This document shows, piece by piece, positions 52,201 through 61,200 of a stretch of DNA of 64,000 nucleotides (position 1 is the stretch's first letter; every line of letters starts with the position of its first letter). The position numbers and the translations under genes are program-made. The stretch spans positions 3,076,475 through 3,140,474 of the forward strand of contig CBDDAF010000003.1 in the NCBI GenBank assembly GCA_965224815.1, written 5' to 3'. The stretch comes from CAYPEL01 sp036479985 (GTDB taxonomy: Bacteria > Pseudomonadota > Gammaproteobacteria > DSM-19610). The notes under the pieces were generated by a model that saw only the letters and a program-made list of their open reading frames with translations, had not been told where the DNA came from and did not search any database.

Positions 52201-55200
52201 GAGCGTTGATGGCAGCAGCGGCACGGTGACCGTGACGATTAACGGCAGCAACGATGCGGCGGTGGTGAGCAGTGAAAATGTCACGTTAACCGAAACCGAT
52301 GCGGTGTTATCCACCGGTGGCACGCTGACCAGCATCGATGTTGATAATGTGGATAACAGCTTCGTGTCCCAAACCAATGTTGTCGGCACCAACGGCACGT
52401 TCAATGTCGCGGCGGATGGCAGCTGGACTTACGTGGCGAACTCCGCGTTCGATAGTTTAAACGTGGGCGATAGCGTCAGCGAAACCTTTACGGTTGCGAG
52501 CGTTGATGGCAGCAGCGGCACGGTGACCGTGACGATTAACGGCAGCAACGATGCGGCGGTGGTGAGCAGTGAAAATGTCACGTTAACCGAAACCGATGCG
52601 GTGTTATCCACCGGTGGCACGCTGACCAGCATCGATGTTGATAATGTGGATAACAGCTTCGTGTCCCAAACCAATGTTGTCGGCACCAACGGCACGTTCA
52701 ATGTCGCGGCGGATGGCAGCTGGACTTACGTGGCGAACTCCGCGTTCGATAGTTTAAACGTGGGCGATAGCGTCAGCGAAACCTTTACGGTTGCGAGCGT
52801 TGATGGCAGCAGCGGCACGGTGACCGTGACGATTAACGGCAGCAACGATGCGGCGGTGGTGAGCAGTGAAAATGTCACGTTAACCGAAACCGATGCGGTG
52901 TTATCCACCGGTGGCACGCTGACCAGCATCGATGTTGATAATGTGGATAACAGCTTCGTGTCCCAAACCAATGTTGTCGGCACCAACGGCACGTTCAATG
53001 TCGCGGCGGATGGCAGCTGGACTTACGTGGCGAACTCCGCGTTCGATAGTTTAAACGTGGGCGATAGCGTCAGCGAAACCTTTACGGTTGCGAGCGTTGA
53101 TGGCAGCAGCGGCACGGTGACCGTGACGATTAACGGCAGCAACGATGCGGCGGTGGTGAGCAGTGAAAATGTCACGTTAACCGAAACCGATGCGGTGTTA
53201 TCCACCGGTGGCACGCTGACCAGCATCGATGTTGATAATGTGGATAACAGCTTCGTGTCCCAAACCAATGTTGTCGGCACCAACGGCACGTTCAATGTCG
53301 CGGCGGATGGCAGCTGGACTTACGTGGCGAACTCCGCGTTCGATAGTTTAAACGTGGGCGATAGCGTCAGCGAAACCTTTACGGTTGCGAGCGTTGATGG
53401 CAGCAGCGGCACGGTGACCGTGACGATTAACGGCAGCAACGATGCGGCGGTGGTGAGCAGTGAAAATGTCACGTTAACCGAAACCGATGCGGTGTTATCC
53501 ACCGGTGGCACGCTGACCAGCATCGATGTTGATAATGTGGATAACAGCTTCGTGTCCCAAACCAATGTTGTCGGCACCAACGGCACGTTCAATGTCGCGG
53601 CGGATGGCAGCTGGACTTACGTGGCGAACTCCGCGTTCGATAGTTTAAACGTGGGCGATAGCGTCAGCGAAACCTTTACGGTTGCGAGCGTTGATGGCAG
53701 CAGCGGCACGGTGACCGTGACGATTAACGGCAGCAACGATGCGGCGGTGGTGAGCAGTGAAAATGTCACGTTAACCGAAACCGATGCGGTGTTATCCACC
53801 GGTGGCACGCTGACCAGCATCGATGTTGATAATGTGGATAACAGCTTCGTGTCCCAAACCAATGTTGTCGGCACCAACGGCACGTTCAATGTCGCGGCGG
53901 ATGGCAGCTGGACTTACGTGGCGAACTCCGCGTTCGATAGTTTAAACGTGGGCGATAGCGTCAGCGAAACCTTTACGGTTGCGAGCGTTGATGGCAGCAG
54001 CGGCACGGTGACCGTGACGATTAACGGCAGCAACGATGCGGCGGTGGTGAGCAGTGAAAATGTCACGTTAACCGAAACCGATGCGGTGTTATCCACCGGT
54101 GGCACGCTGACCAGCATCGATGTTGATAATGTGGATAACAGCTTCGTGTCCCAAACCAATGTTGTCGGCACCAACGGCACGTTCAATGTCGCGGCGGATG
54201 GCAGCTGGACTTACGTGGCGAACTCCGCGTTCGATAGTTTAAACGTGGGCGATAGCGTCAGCGAAACCTTTACGGTTGCGAGCGTTGATGGCAGCAGCGG
54301 CACGGTGACCGTGACGATTAACGGCAGCAACGATGCGGCGGTGGTGAGCAGTGAAAATGTCACGTTAACCGAAACCGATGCGGTGTTATCCACCGGTGGC
54401 ACGCTGACCAGCATCGATGTTGATAATGTGGATAACAGCTTCGTGTCCCAAACCAATGTTGTCGGCACCAACGGCACGTTCAATGTCGCGGCGGATGGCA
54501 GCTGGACTTACGTGGCGAACTCCGCGTTCGATAGTTTAAACGTGGGCGATAGCGTCAGCGAAACCTTTACGGTTGCGAGCGTTGATGGCAGCAGCGGCAC
54601 GGTGACCGTGACGATTAACGGCAGCAACGATGCGGCGGTGGTGAGCAGTGAAAATGTCACGTTAACCGAAACCGATGCGGTGTTATCCACCGGTGGCACG
54701 CTGACCAGCATCGATGTTGATAATGTGGATAACAGCTTCGTGTCCCAAACCAATGTTGTCGGCACCAACGGCACGTTCAATGTCGCGGCGGATGGCAGCT
54801 GGACTTACGTGGCGAACTCCGCGTTCGATAGTTTAAACGTGGGCGATAGCGTCAGCGAAACCTTTACGGTTGCGAGCGTTGATGGCAGCAGCGGCACGGT
54901 GACCGTGACGATTAACGGCAGCAACGATGCGGCGGTGGTGAGCAGTGAAAATGTCACGTTAACCGAAACCGATGCGGTGTTATCCACCGGTGGCACGCTG
55001 ACCAGCATCGATGTTGATAATGTGGATAACAGCTTCGTGTCCCAAACCAATGTTGTCGGCACCAACGGCACGTTCAATGTCGCGGCGGATGGCAGCTGGA
55101 CTTACGTGGCGAACTCCGCGTTCGATAGTTTAAACGTGGGCGATAGCGTCAGCGAAACCTTTACGGTTGCGAGCGTTGATGGCAGCAGCGGCACGGTGAC

Positions 55201-58200
55201 CGTGACGATTAACGGCAGCAACGATGCGGCGGTGGTGAGCAGTGAAAATGTCACGTTAACCGAAACCGATGCGGTGTTATCCACCGGTGGCACGCTGACC
55301 AGCATCGATGTTGATAATGTGGATAACAGCTTCGTGTCCCAAACCAATGTTGTCGGCACCAACGGCACGTTCAATGTCGCGGCGGATGGCAGCTGGACTT
55401 ACGTGGCGAACTCCGCGTTCGATAGTTTAAACGTGGGCGATAGCGTCAGCGAAACCTTTACGGTTGCGAGCGTTGATGGCAGCAGCGGCACGGTGACCGT
55501 GACGATTAACGGCAGCAACGATGCGGCGGTGGTGAGCAGTGAAAATGTCACGTTAACCGAAACCGATGCGGTGTTATCCACCGGTGGCACGCTGACCAGC
55601 ATCGATGTTGATAATGTGGATAACAGCTTCGTGTCCCAAACCAATGTTGTCGGCACCAACGGCACGTTCAATGTCGCGGCGGATGGCAGCTGGACTTACG
55701 TGGCGAACTCCGCGTTCGATAGTTTAAACGTGGGCGATAGCGTCAGCGAAACCTTTACGGTTGCGAGCGTTGATGGCAGCAGCGGCACGGTGACCGTGAC
55801 GATTAACGGCAGCAACGATGCGGCGGTGGTGAGCAGTGAAAATGTCACGTTAACCGAAACCGATGCGGTGTTATCCACCGGTGGCACGCTGACCAGCATC
55901 GATGTTGATAATGTGGATAACAGCTTCGTGTCCCAAACCAATGTTGTCGGCACCAACGGCACGTTCAATGTCGCGGCGGATGGCAGCTGGACTTACGTGG
56001 CGAACTCCGCGTTCGATAGTTTAAACGTGGGCGATAGCGTCAGCGAAACCTTTACGGTTGCGAGCGTTGATGGCAGCAGCGGCACGGTGACCGTGACGAT
56101 TAACGGCAGCAACGATGCGGCGGTGGTGAGCAGTGAAAATGTCACGTTAACCGAAACCGATGCGGTGTTATCCACCGGTGGCACGCTGACCAGCATCGAT
56201 GTTGATAATGTGGATAACAGCTTCGTGTCCCAAACCAATGTTGTCGGCACCAACGGCACGTTCAATGTCGCGGCGGATGGCAGCTGGACTTACGTGGCGA
56301 ACTCCGCGTTCGATAGTTTAAACGTGGGCGATAGCGTCAGCGAAACCTTTACGGTTGCGAGCGTTGATGGCAGCAGCGGCACGGTGACCGTGACGATTAA
56401 CGGCAGCAACGATGCGGCGGTGGTGAGCAGTGAAAATGTCACGTTAACCGAAACCGATGCGGTGTTATCCACCGGTGGCACGCTGACCAGCATCGATGTT
56501 GATAATGTGGATAACAGCTTCGTGTCCCAAACCAATGTTGTCGGCACCAACGGCACGTTCAATGTCGCGGCGGATGGCAGCTGGACTTACGTGGCGAACT
56601 CCGCGTTCGATAGTTTAAACGTGGGCGATAGCGTCAGCGAAACCTTTACGGTTGCGAGCGTTGATGGCAGCAGCGGCACGGTGACCGTGACGATTAACGG
56701 CAGCAACGATGCGGCGGTGGTGAGCAGTGAAAATGTCACGTTAACCGAAACCGATGCGGTGTTATCCACCGGTGGCACGCTGACCAGCATCGATGTTGAT
56801 AATGTGGATAACAGCTTCGTGTCCCAAACCAATGTTGTCGGCACCAACGGCACGTTCAATGTCGCGGCGGATGGCAGCTGGACTTACGTGGCGAACTCCG
56901 CGTTCGATAGTTTAAACGTGGGCGATAGCGTCAGCGAAACCTTTACGGTTGCGAGCGTTGATGGCAGCAGCGGCACGGTGACCGTGACGATTAACGGCAG
57001 CAACGATGCGGCGGTGGTGAGCAGTGAAAATGTCACGTTAACCGAAACCGATGCGGTGTTATCCACCGGTGGCACGCTGACCAGCATCGATGTTGATAAT
57101 GTGGATAACAGCTTCGTGTCCCAAACCAATGTTGTCGGCACCAACGGCACGTTCAATGTCGCGGCGGATGGCAGCTGGACTTACGTGGCGAACTCCGCGT
57201 TCGATAGTTTAAACGTGGGCGATAGCGTCAGCGAAACCTTTACGGTTGCGAGCGTTGATGGCAGCAGCGGCACGGTGACCGTGACGATTAACGGCAGCAA
57301 CGATGCGGCGGTGGTGAGCAGTGAAAATGTCACGTTAACCGAAACCGATGCGGTGTTATCCACCGGTGGCACGCTGACCAGCATCGATGTTGATAATGTG
57401 GATAACAGCTTCGTGTCCCAAACCAATGTTGTCGGCACCAACGGCACGTTCAATGTCGCGGCGGATGGCAGCTGGACTTACGTGGCGAACTCCGCGTTCG
57501 ATAGTTTAAACGTGGGCGATAGCGTCAGCGAAACCTTTACGGTTGCGAGCGTTGATGGCAGCAGCGGCACGGTGACCGTGACGATTAACGGCAGCAACGA
57601 TGCGGCGGTGGTGAGCAGTGAAAATGTCACGTTAACCGAAACCGATGCGGTGTTATCCACCGGTGGCACGCTGACCAGCATCGATGTTGATAATGTGGAT
57701 AACAGCTTCGTGTCCCAAACCAATGTTGTCGGCACCAACGGCACGTTCAATGTCGCGGCGGATGGCAGCTGGACTTACGTGGCGAACTCCGCGTTCGATA
57801 GTTTAAACGTGGGCGATAGCGTCAGCGAAACCTTTACGGTTGCGAGCGTTGATGGCAGCAGCGGCACGGTGACCGTGACGATTAACGGCAGCAACGATGC
57901 GGCGGTGGTGAGCAGTGAAAATGTCACGTTAACCGAAACCGATGCGGTGTTATCCACCGGTGGCACGCTGACCAGCATCGATGTTGATAATGTGGATAAC
58001 AGCTTCGTGTCCCAAACCAATGTTGTCGGCACCAACGGCACGTTCAATGTCGCGGCGGATGGCAGCTGGACTTACGTGGCGAACTCCGCGTTCGATAGTT
58101 TAAACGTGGGCGATAGCGTCAGCGAAACCTTTACGGTTGCGAGCGTTGATGGCAGCAGCGGCACGGTGACCGTGACGATTAACGGCAGCAACGATGCGGC

Positions 58201-61200
58201 GGTGGTGAGCAGTGAAAATGTCACGTTAACCGAAACCGATGCGGTGTTATCCACCGGTGGCACGCTGACCAGCATCGATGTTGATAATGTGGATAACAGC
58301 TTCGTGTCCCAAACCAATGTTGTCGGCACCAACGGCACGTTCAATGTCGCGGCGGATGGCAGCTGGACTTACGTGGCGAACTCCGCGTTCGATAGTTTAA
58401 ACGTGGGCGATAGCGTCAGCGAAACCTTTACGGTTGCGAGCGTTGATGGCAGCAGCGGCACGGTGACCGTGACGATTAACGGCAGCAACGATGCGGCGGT
58501 GGTGAGCAGTGAAAATGTCACGTTAACCGAAACCGATGCGGTGTTATCCACCGGTGGCACGCTGACCAGCATCGATGTTGATAATGTGGATAACAGCTTC
58601 GTGTCCCAAACCAATGTTGTCGGCACCAACGGCACGTTCAATGTCGCGGCGGATGGCAGCTGGACTTACGTGGCGAACTCCGCGTTCGATAGTTTAAACG
58701 TGGGCGATAGCGTCAGCGAAACCTTTACGGTTGCGAGCGTTGATGGCAGCAGCGGCACGGTGACCGTGACGATTAACGGCAGCAACGATGCGGCGGTGGT
58801 GAGCAGTGAAAATGTCACGTTAACCGAAACCGATGCGGTGTTATCCACCGGTGGCACGCTGACCAGCATCGATGTTGATAATGTGGATAACAGCTTCGTG
58901 TCCCAAACCAATGTTGTCGGCACCAACGGCACGTTCAATGTCGCGGCGGATGGCAGCTGGACTTACGTGGCGAACTCCGCGTTCGATAGTTTAAACGTGG
59001 GCGATAGCGTCAGCGAAACCTTTACGGTTGCGAGCGTTGATGGCAGCAGCGGCACGGTGACCGTGACGATTAACGGCAGCAACGATGCGGCGGTGGTGAG
59101 CAGTGAAAATGTCACGTTAACCGAAACCGATGCGGTGTTATCCACCGGTGGCACGCTGACCAGCATCGATGTTGATAATGTGGATAACAGCTTCGTGTCC
59201 CAAACCAATGTTGTCGGCACCAACGGCACGTTCAATGTCGCGGCGGATGGCAGCTGGACTTACGTGGCGAACTCCGCGTTCGATAGTTTAAACGTGGGCG
59301 ATAGCGTCAGCGAAACCTTTACGGTTGCGAGCGTTGATGGCAGCAGCGGCACGGTGACCGTGACGATTAACGGCAGCAACGATGCGGCGGTGGTGAGCAG
59401 TGAAAATGTCACGTTAACCGAAACCGATGCGGTGTTATCCACCGGTGGCACGCTGACCAGCATCGATGTTGATAATGTGGATAACAGCTTCGTGTCCCAA
59501 ACCAATGTTGTCGGCACCAACGGCACGTTCAATGTCGCGGCGGATGGCAGCTGGACTTACGTGGCGAACTCCGCGTTCGATAGTTTAAACGTGGGCGATA
59601 GCGTCAGCGAAACCTTTACGGTTGCGAGCGTTGATGGCAGCAGCGGCACGGTGACCGTGACGATTAACGGCAGCAACGATGCGGCGGTGGTGAGCAGTGA
59701 AAATGTCACGTTAACCGAAACCGATGCGGTGTTATCCACCGGTGGCACGCTGACCAGCATCGATGTTGATAATGTGGATAACAGCTTCGTGTCCCAAACC
59801 AATGTTGTCGGCACCAACGGCACGTTCAATGTCGCGGCGGATGGCAGCTGGACTTACGTGGCGAACTCCGCGTTCGATAGTTTAAACGTGGGCGATAGCG
59901 TCAGCGAAACCTTTACGGTTGCGAGCGTTGATGGCAGCAGCGGCACGGTGACCGTGACGATTAACGGCAGCAACGATGCGGCGGTGGTGAGCAGTGAAAA
60001 TGTCACGTTAACCGAAACCGATGCGGTGTTATCCACCGGTGGCACGCTGACCAGCATCGATGTTGATAATGTGGATAACAGCTTCGTGTCCCAAACCAAT
60101 GTTGTCGGCACCAACGGCACGTTCAATGTCGCGGCGGATGGCAGCTGGACTTACGTGGCGAACTCCGCGTTCGATAGTTTAAACGTGGGCGATAGCGTCA
60201 GCGAAACCTTTACGGTTGCGAGCGTTGATGGCAGCAGCGGCACGGTGACCGTGACGATTAACGGCAGCAACGATGCGGCGGTGGTGAGCAGTGAAAATGT
60301 CACGTTAACCGAAACCGATGCGGTGTTATCCACCGGTGGCACGCTGACCAGCATCGATGTTGATAATGTGGATAACAGCTTCGTGTCCCAAACCAATGTT
60401 GTCGGCACCAACGGCACGTTCAATGTCGCGGCGGATGGCAGCTGGACTTACGTGGCGAACTCCGCGTTCGATAGTTTAAACGTGGGCGATAGCGTCAGCG
60501 AAACCTTTACGGTTGCGAGCGTTGATGGCAGCAGCGGCACGGTGACCGTGACGATTAACGGCAGCAACGATGCGGCGGTGGTGAGCAGTGAAAATGTCAC
60601 GTTAACCGAAACCGATGCGGTGTTATCCACCGGTGGCACGCTGACCAGCATCGATGTTGATAATGTGGATAACAGCTTCGTGTCCCAAACCAATGTTGTC
60701 GGCACCAACGGCACGTTCAATGTCGCGGCGGATGGCAGCTGGACTTACGTGGCGAACTCCGCGTTCGATAGTTTAAACGTGGGCGATAGCGTCAGCGAAA
60801 CCTTTACGGTTGCGAGCGTTGATGGCAGCAGCGGCACGGTGACCGTGACGATTAACGGCAGCAACGATGCGGCGGTGGTGAGCAGTGAAAATGTCACGTT
60901 AACCGAAACCGATGCGGTGTTATCCACCGGTGGCACGCTGACCAGCATCGATGTTGATAATGTGGATAACAGCTTCGTGTCCCAAACCAATGTTGTCGGC
61001 ACCAACGGCACGTTCAATGTCGCGGCGGATGGCAGCTGGACTTACGTGGCGAACTCCGCGTTCGATAGTTTAAACGTGGGCGATAGCGTCAGCGAAACCT
61101 TTACGGTTGCGAGCGTTGATGGCAGCAGCGGCACGGTGACCGTGACGATTAACGGCAGCAACGATGCGGCGGTGGTGAGCAGTGAAAATGTCACGTTAAC